Positions 1 to 9,803 of a stretch of DNA of 64,000 bases are shown piece after piece; position 1 is the stretch's first letter, and each line of letters starts with the position of its first letter. The DNA lies in assembly GCA_029844215.1 (NCBI GenBank), contig CM056732.1, positions 16,766,001 through 16,830,000 of the forward strand, in the 5' to 3' direction. Below the pieces are notes generated by a model that was not told the DNA's origin, made no database searches, and saw only the letters and a list, made by a program, of their open reading frames with translations. The position numbers were made by a program, and so were the translations under genes. The DNA comes from Przewalskia tangutica (taxonomy: Eukaryota > Streptophyta > Magnoliopsida > Solanales > Solanaceae).

Positions 1-557
1 CACTAGTTATCATCACTTATATGAGTTCTAATCGAAATCCGAAAGGGGAGATTGTGAATATGTTATAGTTGAATAAACATAGGTTTAAATCGTGGACGAA
101 AGTACCCCGATACTTGTGTAGCTTAATAGGTTATTGCTCTCAATCCTCCTTTGTAGTCAATCTTGTCACCGAAAGGTAGAAGAGTTCTCCATTGGGGTTG
201 AGTGTTTATATTACCTTAACGGGAGTATAAAACGGTCTAGTTAACCTGCTATCTTAACGTAGAAGAAGAAGTCAGTCTAATGGTATTAAGGATTGAATAG
301 AGTGGATAGTTGATGATCTTGAAAGCCCTAATTCTCCATCATAACTGATTTAAATCAAAGTATTTTCATAATTAGTTTATTTCCTGCATTATTAGTTTAG
401 AATTCCAACTCAATTAACGTTAACCAAATAGAAACTAAAGGATAGATAATCGGTACTTGAAAACCAGTCTGTGAGGACGATATTCGGTCTTACCTAGACT
501 ATATTACTTGTCACGACACGTGCACTTGCGTTTAGTGTGTGCATAAATCGCACATCA
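1..557 (+). mobile_element. Athila-like LTR (copy C), 3' part; 5' part outside window
   Basis: This stretch is the downstream part of a long terminal repeat. It aligns by eye with the LTR of element B (47600-48177) and with the solo LTR ending at 45869: all share the run of phrases around 'tacttgtgtagc', 'aatcctcct', 'ggggttgagtg' and 'gaggacgatattcgg'. It ends in ATCA at 557 and is followed at once by a tRNA-Asp primer binding site, so this is a 5' LTR in + orientation. The start of the LTR lies before base 1. Confidence 0.85.
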
Positions 558-563
558 AGTTTT

Positions 564-581
564 TGGCGCCGTTGCCGGGGA
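564..581 (+). other. Primer binding site, tRNA-Asp type (copy C)
   Basis: TGGCGCCGTTGCCGGGGA is complementary to the 3' end of plant tRNA-Asp, the primer typical of Athila-lineage Ty3 elements. It lies 6 bases after the LTR end. Positions 582-707 continue as untranslated leader similar to that after the primer site of element B, up to the Tekay insertion at 708. Confidence 0.85.
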
Positions 582-1405
582 CTGGCGTACTTTCAATATC
601 GATTTATCTATTCTTATTTCTAATTTGGTTGCTCCAAGAACATATTTTTATCACTTTTTATTGTTTTTTTATTTTGCAGGTTAAATTCAAAAAAATAAAA
701 TTACAAGTGTCACGACCCGACCCTGCTCGCGATCGTGCCCTACTCCGGGCACCCTTTCTGTATACATCGAGAATAGCAATGAACATACACAACTCCTAAA
801 ATAAAAATCATACTTAGACAGTAGACATCAACCGGCTAGCCGATAAGGCCGCCTTTCGTAACATATACATAATACAAAATTAAAATAGTACATCTCTGTT
901 CTTACAAACCCAATCCACATATGTGACTACAGACCTCTAAGAATAACAACTTTGGCGGGACAGGGCCCCGCCATACCCCTGAATGTACAACAACCGACAA
1001 TACCAGGGATAAGCCTCCGAAATAAAGGAGTTTCTCAACAGCTGAATAGTGATCCTAAGAGTGAGGATCAGCAACCTGTACTCTACCTGTGGCATGAACG
1101 CAGCCCCCCGAAGGAGGTCAGTACAACATGTACCAAATATGTGAAACTGAAAGTAATGTAGTGAAATCATAAATAAAACTGGAGACATGTATGATAATCA
1201 AATTACAGTTCACTGTGCCTTACTAACAATGAGAGTAACTAAGAGTATACTTACAACATAAAAATAGGAGGCTCACGATCAAAGCAGGACTACCCGCCCA
1301 CAGCATCATTAAGCAATCCTACTCCTGGGACTATTTCACCCGCATGGGTCGTGTGGACCCGCATGAGGTATTCCTCGCAGCATGGGTAGCAAATCCATGG
1401 AGTGG

Positions 1406-1710
1406 TTTAATGTCTTGGGGTTTTACCCCGCAATTATACTCAGAAGGTGGTATAACGTCTTGGGGGTTTACCCCGTATTTATACTCTTACCCTAGAGAAG
1501 GTGGTATAACGTCTTGGGGGTTTACCCCGCATTTATACTCTTACCCTGGAGAAGGTGGTATAACGTCTTGGGGGTTTACCCCGCATTTATACTCTTACCC
1601 TAGCGAAGGTGGTATAACGTCTTGGGGGTTTACTCCGCATTATACTCTTACCCTGGAGAAGGCGGTATAACGTCTTGGGGGTTTACCCCGCATTTATACT
1701 CTTACCCTAG
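1406..1710 (-). repeat. 54-bp tandem repeat in the Tekay LTR, about six units
   Basis: The marker 'tcttgggg' starts at 1413, 1458, 1512, 1566, 1620 and 1673. Spacing is 54 bases, except a 45-base first unit and one 53-base unit that lost a T. Because 54 is a multiple of three, the + strand reads as an 18-residue peptide repeat (GEGGITSWGFTP...), which is a by-product of the period. Confidence 0.95.
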
Positions 1711-3369
1711 CTCAACCGACTATCATACATAACATAAGTAAGTTAAGAAATCCCCTAACTTCTTATTAGTCTTGTTCATATACACTCTCATTTTAGTTTA
1801 CTTAAGGCACTACCATGTCATTATAAAATCCGGGAATTTAACCCAAAGTACTACGTACTTCTATTCTTTAAAATGACTCTTTTTTATATAAAAACTTCCA
1901 AGATACTAATAACCGTAGTATCAAGTCATAACTACTTTTCAAGACAGGTCACAATACCTTTTAGAAATACCTTTAGACTTCTAAATCAATTTGTCTTTCA
2001 TTATTTCAAGTCATTTATCATACTTACATTACTTAGAGTAAGCCACTCTTTTTAACTTTCCATAAAGCTATTATAACCAACTTCCCATAAAGCCGTTATA
2101 CTAGCTTTATGCCTTAGATACTTACATTCTTCTTTATAACTAAGAGACTTAAATTTTCCAACAAAACAAGTATCGAAAATACTTTCAAAATACTCAAAGT
2201 TTCTTAAGTTTTAGAAACCAAGATATCCTTAATATTTTTAAACAAGTGAGTTAATTCCCTAACTCAACCAACTTGGACATTCTTAAAATAAGCCAAGGAT
2301 ATCAAATGGACTAGATTGTCAAAATCTTGTACGTCTACCGTACTATACATTTACAACTTAATCATGCTCAAGAGATAAGAAAGTTCCACATACCTCTTCG
2401 GTTCAATCCACTTGCCAAGTACAATATGCCGTACATAGTATGTCAACCTATAATGACCATAATACGTCTATTAGCTTCTTACCTCAAACGTAGAATATTC
2501 TAAGTGCAAAGTCACTACATTCTACGGAAAATCGGACATCACTTCCTTTGTTTCTACATACTTTGCCACCTTTTTCAAGGCCGCATTTCAATAACCAAAC
2601 ACGCCACATTTAAGGCTCAACAATGTAGTTAACAATAGGGGATTACACGCCTACAAGATGTGTAAAATTCCGCCCCACAATTGATATCAAACTAGTCCAA
2701 CAATCTATGTCACATTCGACAAATTTGAGGTACATCACCACAAAGTCTTTTCCAATTCCTTTTCAATCCAAGTTGTTTAGTACAACATGTTATAAAGCCA
2801 CAATCGATTATAGCAACTAAAATCTTCAAGTAGATAACATGCAACGATACTAGTTAACGACCAAATTGTAATTCAATTTCAAACTACTCAACATGTCATT
2901 TTCGGATTTAGGCTACTTCAATCCATATCACTTATCAATCTTCAATACATATACTTCATGCTAGTTAAAATGTATAACTACAACAATAAGAAATCTTCAA
3001 TCACTTAAGAGGACAGAGTGGTTACCTTGATAAGCCCAAAATAGTCCAACAATCTTGCCCACTTTAGCCCTCTTTCCGAAATTCTTCTTCCCGCAAATAT
3101 CATCTCTACGAACCCCCTACAAGCTTGCCAACGTATTTCCTTCTTGTTGCCTTTCTAAAAAAAATCTCTTTTAGGCTTAGGGTTTCAACCATTTGAGAGA
3201 GAAGAGAAGAGAAGATTTGGGTGAAGTCTTGTAAAATGATTTTAATCTAGCAAGACTTGGTCAAATATAGCCTTTATCTTGTTTCACAAGTTGGGGGGAC
3301 AATTGTCACTCACCCAGGGGTCCTCTACAACAAATATCTTCTATTTTCCCCCTATTTCCGCAAAAAATC

Positions 3370-3475
3370 CCGCCTTGGCGCCGCGGTCCTGCAGCCGGCG
3401 CTGCGGCGCTGCAATTTCAGACAATTTCAGGCTTTTCGGCGCCCCGGCGCTGCAGCCGGCGCCGCGGCGCCTGAC
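3370..3475. promoter_or_regulatory. GC-rich palindromic block in LTR U3
   Basis: A dense cluster of GGCGCC/GCGCCGCGG/GCCGGCGC motifs interrupts AT-rich LTR sequence. Two arms, 'gcgccgcggtcctgcagcc' and 'ggcgctgcagccggcgccg', are near inverted copies. It lies about 280-385 bases from the LTR's 5' end (3756), an offset shared with other LTR families in the window. Function is unknown; I infer a cis-acting role from position and recurrence. Confidence 0.6.
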
Positions 3476-3756
3476 CCTGTCTGTTCTGTCATCCTATCTT
3501 GTAACGTCCATAACTTTCTAATCCGATGTCCTATCGACGAGCGGTTTGTTGCGTTGGAAACTATACTCAATGAACTTCATATTAGGCTTTTGAAACACCT
3601 AAAAACTTCAATTATACGAGGAGATATACTGCTCCCAAGTTGACTAAAAAACTGTCCAAAAATATTCTGCCAATTTTTTTTTTCTTTTTCCAACTTCGAA
3701 TCTTATTTCCTTTCGTAAGTTCTCATCTCATCCTCTTGGAATTACGGGGTGTAACA

Positions 3757-3770
3757 TTCTTCCCCCCTTA
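3757..3770 (-). other. Polypurine tract of the Tekay-type element
   Basis: Minus strand TAAGGGGGGAAGAA lies directly against the 3' LTR start (TGTTACACC). This is where plus-strand DNA synthesis would be primed. Confidence 0.8.
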
Positions 3771-3925
3771 GAAACATTCGTCCCCGAATGTTCTTTCGGA
3801 GTCCAATCTAAATGGATATTGGCATAGTCCCTTGACTACACCCAACATAATCACACTTGCCACACTTGGCCACATAACAATACTTATGCTACAACGTCAA
3901 CCTGAACTCCAAGTGTCGACGTCGG

Positions 3926-4300
3926 TTATCTGCATAAATCTTTTATCGACTCTGAGCTTGCTAATAATCTTTCCTGGATAAGCTTCGCCTTATCCACAGC
4001 CCGCTGAATCAAGACCGGGCTAATTATCTGAACCTCGCCTACGTTGAACCAACCAATTGGCGAGTCTACACTTTCTTCATACAAAGCCTCATACAGGGCC
4101 ATCTGGATACTGGAATGGTAGCTTTTGTTATACGCAAACTCAACAAGAGGTAAATAATCCTCCCAGCTACCTCTGAAATCAATAACATCGGCCCGCAACC
4201 TATCCTCAAGTGCCTGGATAGTACGTTCTGCCTGTCCGTCGGTCTGAGGGTGAAATGCCACACTGAGACTCACTTGTGTCCCTAATACCTTCTGGAACAC
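3926..4300 (-). pseudogene. Ty3/gypsy integrase C-terminal half, remnant
   Basis: The 124-residue minus-strand frame carries the end of the integrase catalytic core: HPQTDGQAERT with the catalytic Glu of the D,D-E triad, then a tract matching the Tekay/Del form L-E-D-x-L-R-A-x-V-I-D-F and W-x-x-x-L-P-L-V-E-F-A-Y-N-x-S-Y-H-S-S-I. A following S-P-I-G-W-F-x-V-G-E segment fits the integrase C-terminal region. The two catalytic Asp residues would lie upstream, where no frame is open. No chromodomain is visible before the polypurine tract. Not functional. Confidence 0.85.
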
Positions 4301-7300
4301 CTTCAGAAGTTAGCCGTAAACTGAGTTTATCTGACTGACATCATAAATGTAGGAACCCCGTGCAGTCTCACAATCTCCCTGTTATATAAGCTATCATAAT
4401 CCTCAGCCGAGTAAGTGGTCCCAATCCGGAAGAACACGGCTGGTTTCGCCAGCCTATTTATCATGACCCCCAGGGAGTCGCACTTCCTCTGAGTACAATG
4501 CTACCCTGTAACAAGGTCCATATTAATTACCTCTCATATCTAAGTTGGGATCTAAATCTCCTGTAATAGCCCACTGGGCTTCTGGTGTTCAACCTTGACC
4601 TGTTACTAATTCGGACATTAAGCAACAACTCTGCTACGTCCCTCTTCAGGCCATCTTACCAATACAAATATCTGAGGTCACGACACAACTTAGTCGACCC
4701 CGAACAATTAGAGCAATAAGCACTGCGTGCCTCACCTAAAACTCGCGACTAGTCTGCAAAGACCGGTACACACAATCTATCCTCATATCACAAAGACCCC
4801 ATCCGTGCTACTCAAACAGTGCTCTTCTCTTCTGAGAGCCGTATCTCGATACATCAGATCATAATCGGATCCTCATCACGCCTCTTTACCTCCTCAATGA
4901 CGGAAGACTCGGCAACCTCTCGGACCTAAACTTCATTAACCTTGGAAACAAACAATCGAATCCCTCGGCTAGGTATCTGGTGAGTCTCACGGACCACGTC
5001 CTGTCTATCCGCTGCCCACCGCGCACTACCCATAGATCCACGCCTAAGAGCATTCAGAATCGTCTTGGCTTTCCCCGGATGGTATAGGATATCAATATCA
5101 CAATCGTTTGAGTAACTCTAACCACCGTCACTGTCGCCAATTCAGTTGTCTTTGTCTGAAGATATACCGGAGGCTCTTGTGGTCTATACACATATCCACA
5201 TGAAGTCTTATAGATACGTCATGCCTCCAAATCTTCAAGGCACGATTAACTGTCGCCTACTCTAAATCGTGAGTAGCGTAATTTCCTTTCTTGCTTCCCT
5301 AACCGCCGGGAAAACATAGGCTCTAACCTTATCGTGTTGCACAAAGATACAACCTAGCCTAACACCCAAAGTGTTACAATAACAACCTAACCTCGAGTCT
5401 CTCAGAGGGGTTAGAACTGTAGTCATGGTCAACTTATCTTCTAAGATCGAAGCTTTCATACACCGCGAAATATTCGGTATTCTTAATCTCAATTATGGTT
5501 CCTGCTTTCCCCTTTATCTCAAGGTAACTCAACTTGGTCACTAACTTAGATTTGATTCCTTTGCTTGCCTCATGGCTAAGACTTCCGTCCATCACAATTT
5601 AGGGGATTTCCTTGGTCTCGTCAAGTCAGAACCCGATTATTCTCTCCCAACTCATAGAGCTTATAGTCGTGTTCAACCTCAATTCACTATTACATAATCC
5701 AATGACTTGTCAAGATTTCTTATCGCTCGAGTGTCTACTGCCTTTCCTTTATAAATTATTTCAAGTTGTCCCGGGTCCCTTACCCTCCGTATTTTCTTAC
5801 TATCTTTCACAAGACGATGCTACCCTCCTTCCCTCGAGGTGTTCTTACTGCCCATTATTAACTAATGGTATTAAACTAGTACTGTGTAATCATATCTCGT
5901 GCTACTCAAATAAACATAGACTTATTCTCTATTATCATTCTTCTCAAAACCTTACCTTATGCTTATTAATAACAAAAGTATTTCTATCTTGATCCGTAAT
6001 CGCATTTCATACATGCTGCATTTCACTGCATTTTTTTTATCCTTACGACACTTCCTCGACCACTTCGTAACGTCGTTCTTAATTACCCCAACACAATACT
6101 TTTCCCACGATTATCTAAAACTGTAACCTATGGCATGACGATACCGAAGACCTTACCAGTCTCATATCCTTCGTATAACAACATGGGTACACGCAACCCC
6201 ATAATATGTAAAACTATCCTTTACGTGGGGGAGATAACTTATCTTCCTTAAATAAACTTTCCTTGGAGTCACAACCCTAATCAAAGGGTCCTCTCGCGGT
6301 CCTGTAAATATCTACTCATCACGCCCCGCCTTAAAATCGTGTAGATTTTCAAAACCTACCAAAGATGCCCTCAGCTTTCCGGCAAAAGACTGTGATTTAT
6401 TTTATTCTTGCCTTGCACATTTTCCTGAAATTATCCGGAAGGTCGTGGCCCTGACCGCCACACCAAACCAACTCCAAGTACCTCCAAGGGCACTTAACAT
6501 AAATTCCTTCAAATTCAATTATTACTTACTTTCTGCCTCAATTCACCTCAAATGAATAAGTCACACAGACTTATTAAAAACAATTATGTCAAAGAAGGAA
6601 GAATAATTCACTGGTTATCACCACTTCTCTTCCTTTCCACTCGATAACCGGCTTATCAGGAAACTGGTACCGAATCAATCTCTCTCTGTAGTCCACGTTG
6701 GCATAACAAGAGGCCAACTAGTCCGTACTCATAATGACCTCAATGTCACATACCGCTAGGTCTGCTAGTGGTCCAACGATCGTATCGTTACCGGTAATTA
6801 TTATCTACCCGCTCAGCTACCACCCAACACTCACGGGTGTAGTCACCTCGAAAGGTTCTCATGGATTCAGGCTCCATTTCTTTACACTTGGTTGCTCTCT
6901 TTTTCACTGGTCGTACGCTTTCCGTACTTCCAAATTTATACTAACATACGTACATAACTTCCATACTACATCTGGCCTCCAATCTTTGGAGTTACTAAAT
7001 TAAACAATATAAGGCCATATCCGGCTCTCACAACCTGGTTCCGGTGGAATGCGTCCACGAACCCGTAAAACGATTAACTAGACTCGGGCTTGTACCCTCG
7101 TGACCCTGTCACGTAGCGGGACTACTATCAACTGATCCCACCCCATAAACGGGTACACTAACTTCTCATAATACCATAATCGTGTCGTCTTGATCACAAC
7201 AACCATTACTTACTCCACACGGATCTCATCCGTACTATCCTCTTAAGCATACCACGTAGCTTAATTTACAAACATAGTCTCCCATTAGGTTCCTTAATTA

Positions 7301-7776
7301 AACTTCTTAAGGGTCCATTACCTTCTCAGACAACTCATCATCTCCTAATTATCTCAAATTAGTACGTAAAACCTTGATGAGAGTTCATTAAACCGTTTCA
7401 TACCTTCTCGGTATCTAATTAGTCCTTACCAATTCCTGGTAATCTAAAATCATTCTAGGCAACCCATGTATGACCCTTATACATAAATCCGTATAGTTGT
7501 ACGTCATTATACCAACTATACAACAATCATTACCAACCTGGATACGAAATCCACATAATCTTTCCTGGGTCACTGCTGCCTTTCTCGTAGCTGCAAACAA
7601 CATAACTCGTTAGGGAGAGACGACCCTAACAACACAGCTCTATCGCACGATCTCAGAGTGAGAAGAATGGAAACCAACCCTAAATGTCCTGCAGCCTCCT
7701 AATTATAGATGTGGTGCACAACACACCGATAATCAAGACTCTACTAGGCACGGTCTGTAGACACTTTCCGAGGACT
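4301..7776 (-). pseudogene. Degenerate gag-pol interior of the Tekay-type element
   Basis: By position this must hold gag, protease, reverse transcriptase, RNase H and the start of integrase. No frame longer than about 75 residues is convincing. A minus-strand piece near 5262-5492 resembles the RT/RNase H junction (RLGCIFVQHDKVRAY, compare the family's GLGCVLMQ-type block), but this is weak. Beyond it I recognise nothing. Confidence 0.55.
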
Positions 7777-7780
7777 AACT

Positions 7781-7792
7781 GCTTTGATACCA
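7781..7792 (-). other. Primer binding site, initiator tRNA-Met type
   Basis: Minus strand TGGTATCAAAGC, 4 bases from the LTR end at 7797, is a one-base variant of TGGTATCAGAGC, the initiator tRNA-Met primer site used by chromoviruses. It fixes the element's orientation and the 5' LTR boundary. Confidence 0.8.
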
Positions 7793-7796
7793 CTTT

Positions 7797-8806
7797 TGTC
7801 ACGACCCGACCCCGGGCCCGCGACTGGTGCCCTACCTGGGCACCCCTTTCAGGTATACATCAGAGAATAGCAGCGGAACATACACAACTCCTAAAATAAA
7901 AATCATACTTAGACAGTAGACATCAACCGGCTAGCCGATAAGGCCGCCTTTCGTAACATATACATAATACAAAATTAAAATAGTACATCTCTGTTCTTAC
8001 AAACCCAATCCACAAATGTGACTACAGACCTCTAAGAATAACAACTTTGGCGGGACAGGGCCCCGCCATACCCCTGAATGTACAACAACCGACAATACCA
8101 GGGATAAGCCTCCAGAATAAAGGAGTTTCTCAACAGCTGAACAGTGATCCTAAGAGTGAGGATCAGCAACCTGTACTCTACCTGCGGCATGAACGCAGCC
8201 CCCCGAAGGAGGTCAGTACAACATGTACCAAATATGTGAAACTGAAAGTACTGTAGTGAAATCATAAATAAAACTGGAGACATGTATGATAATCAAATTA
8301 TAGTTCACTGTGCCTTACTAACAATGAGAGTAACTAGGAGTATACTTGCAACATAAAAATAGGAGGCTCACGATCAAAGCAGGACTACCCGCCCGCAGCA
8401 TCATTAAGCAATCCTACTCCTGGGACTATTTCACCCGCATGGGTCGTGTGGACCCGCATGAGGTATTCCTCATATCATGGGTAGAAAATCCATGGAGTGG
8501 TATAATGTCTTGGGGTTTTACCCCACAATTATACTCAGAAGGTGGTATAACATCTTGGGGGTTTACCCCGTATTTATACTCTTACCCTAGAGAAGGTGGT
8601 ATAACGTCTTGGGGGTTTACCCCACATTTATACTCTTACCCTGGAGAAGGTGGTATAACGTCTTGGGGGTTTACCCCGCATTTATACTCTTACCCTAGAG
8701 AAGGTGGTATAACGTCTTGGGGGTTTACCCCGCATTTATACTCTTACCCTGGAGAAGGTGGTATAATGTCTTGGGGGTTTACCCCGTATTTATACTCTTA
8801 CCCTAG
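7797..8806 (-). repeat. Truncated 5' LTR of the Tekay-type element
   Basis: This copies 708-1710 closely, with scattered substitutions plus small length differences clustered in GC-rich stretches near the start. The 54-bp minisatellite recurs at about 8503-8806. After CCCTAG at 8806 the sequence switches to Athila-like tail, so roughly 2 kb of LTR (U3) is missing. Confidence 0.85.
8503..8806 (-). repeat. 54-bp tandem repeat, second LTR copy
   Basis: Units begin at about 8508, 8553, 8607 and onward, with the same 45-base first unit as the other LTR and no 53-base unit. The array ends exactly at the truncation point. Confidence 0.9.
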
Positions 8807-9530
8807 AAGCAACCATCTGAACACTTAGGATAGATATGTCAAAAATTCATGAAATCGAACTATTTGGGGGTATCTTGCTTGATTTATGCATTGTTAGTAT
8901 TTAAACCTATGTGTCTGCTTGCTTGCTATTTGAGGCGAAATAGTTAGGATATACATGTTAGGGAGATGATTCAGACATTTCTTTGTTAGCCATTTCTTAC
9001 CATTCTTTGCCTATCCCTGGCATTACAATTGAATCCCTAGTCAGCCCCTTTGAGCCAAAAATAAGATCTTTTCTTTGACACCCTAAAATTCCATATTTAT
9101 GCCATAAGTGGAAAAATTGAGTTGTTTGGAATATAAAGTGTTGAAAAAGAGACAAAAGAGAGTGAAGAATTTTTGATGCACCCCAATGAAAAAGTAATAA
9201 TAAATAGGCAAAAGCCTAAGTTTGGGGGTGCCTGTTATTCATCATACACCTCATTCTCTCAAAACAAAAGAGGGGAAAGATAGGTTTGAGGTTAAAAAGA
9301 GAATCAAAAGAAAAGGGAAGAATCGAAAGCAAAAGAGCTTATGGTACGTAAATTGAGCCTAAATGCCTATTTTTACCTACCTCTGCCTAAGCCTACATTA
9401 CAACCCTGAAAAGCCCTGAAGATCTCTAATATGTGTATCCATGATTAGTGGAGAATAGCAAGTAAATATGCCATAGAATTTTGATATTGACATGCATAAG
9501 TCGATACCGGTACACCCCTAAGTTCAAGTC
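8807..9530 (+). mobile_element. 3' non-coding tail of an Athila-like element (probably copy C)
   Basis: The tail matches 63200-63830 of element B in order: 'gatatgtcaaaaattcatgaaa', 'ttgaggcgaaatagttaggat', 'gagatgattcagacatttctttgttag', 'aagtttgggggtgcc' and 'taaattgagcctaaatg'. It holds no gene. With 1-707 it would be the far end of the same element, the middle being lost. Confidence 0.75.
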
Positions 9531-9539
9531 AGCTTATTT

Positions 9540-9803
9540 TTATTTTATTTTAACATCACATCGACCCAGTGTCGTCATAACTCGACACTGGGTCAAATTT
9601 TGAATCCGCGTCAGCCCTCATTAGTGTTTGACCATGGTAACCCAATGTCGTCATAACTCGACACTGGGACAAATTTTGAATTTGCGCCAGCCTTGTCCTA
9701 ATTGCCCTGCATTTTTAATTCTGAGGATCGAGACAAAATTGGCTATAAGTCAACGTCTTTGTCTGAAGACTCTCTCATCATCTCCAAACAAAGAGGGACA
9801 AGT
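9540..9803 (+). mobile_element. Ogre-like element, 3' end of internal region with polypurine tract
   Basis: This matches 58380-58627 of the complete Ogre-like element: paired hairpins, then the phrase 'caaaattggct', then 'tcatcatctccaaacaaag' and a purine tract (AAAGAGGGACAAG) against the LTR start at 9804. The rest of the internal region is missing; the join to Athila-like tail lies near 9530. Confidence 0.75.
9563..9668 (+). other. Pair of tandem hairpins before the Ogre polypurine tract
   Basis: Hairpin 1: GACCCAGTGTCG (9563-9574), loop TCATAACT, CGACACTGGGTC (9583-9594), a perfect 12-bp stem. Hairpin 2: CCCAATGTCG (9641-9650), the same loop, CGACACTGGG (9659-9668), one mismatch. The same pair recurs at 58393-58502. 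Confidence 0.85.

Larger units (their letters stand above)
708..3756 (-). repeat. 3' LTR of the Tekay-type element
   Basis: The repeat runs from TGTTACACCCCG (minus strand, at 3756) to GGGTCGTGACA (at 708), 3049 bases, a length usual for Del/Tekay LTRs. Its left third is duplicated at 7797-8806. It contains a 54-bp minisatellite (1406-1710), an AT-rich middle (about 1720-3300) with nothing recognisable, and a GC-palindrome block (3370-3475) near its 5' end. Short open frames inside it are not genes. Confidence 0.85.
708..8806 (-). mobile_element. Tekay/Del-type Ty3/gypsy retrotransposon, decayed, 5' LTR truncated
   Basis: On the minus strand the element reads truncated 5' LTR (8806-7797), tRNA-Met-type primer site (7792-7781), degenerate gag-pol (about 7776-3771), polypurine tract (3770-3757) and 3' LTR (3756-708). 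The LTR edges are TGTTACACC and GTCGTGACA. The internal part is only about 4.0 kb, shorter than an intact Tekay element, and the one recognisable pol piece is the integrase core. It sits in Athila-like copy C: 1-707 is C's LTR and leader, and 8807 onward is C-like 3' tail. The rest of C and about 2 kb of the 5' LTR are missing, which implies a later deletion at the right junction. Confidence 0.85.

Noticed and set aside
937..1188. Opposed 70-80 residue ORFs repeated at 8032-8283
   Set aside because: Identical because both are LTR copies of one element; non-coding LTR sequence.
1344..1670. ORF with an 18-residue repeat (GEGGITSWGFTP...), also at 8346-8828
   Set aside because: Lies within an LTR minisatellite whose 54-bp period keeps the frame open. 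No evidence of a protein.
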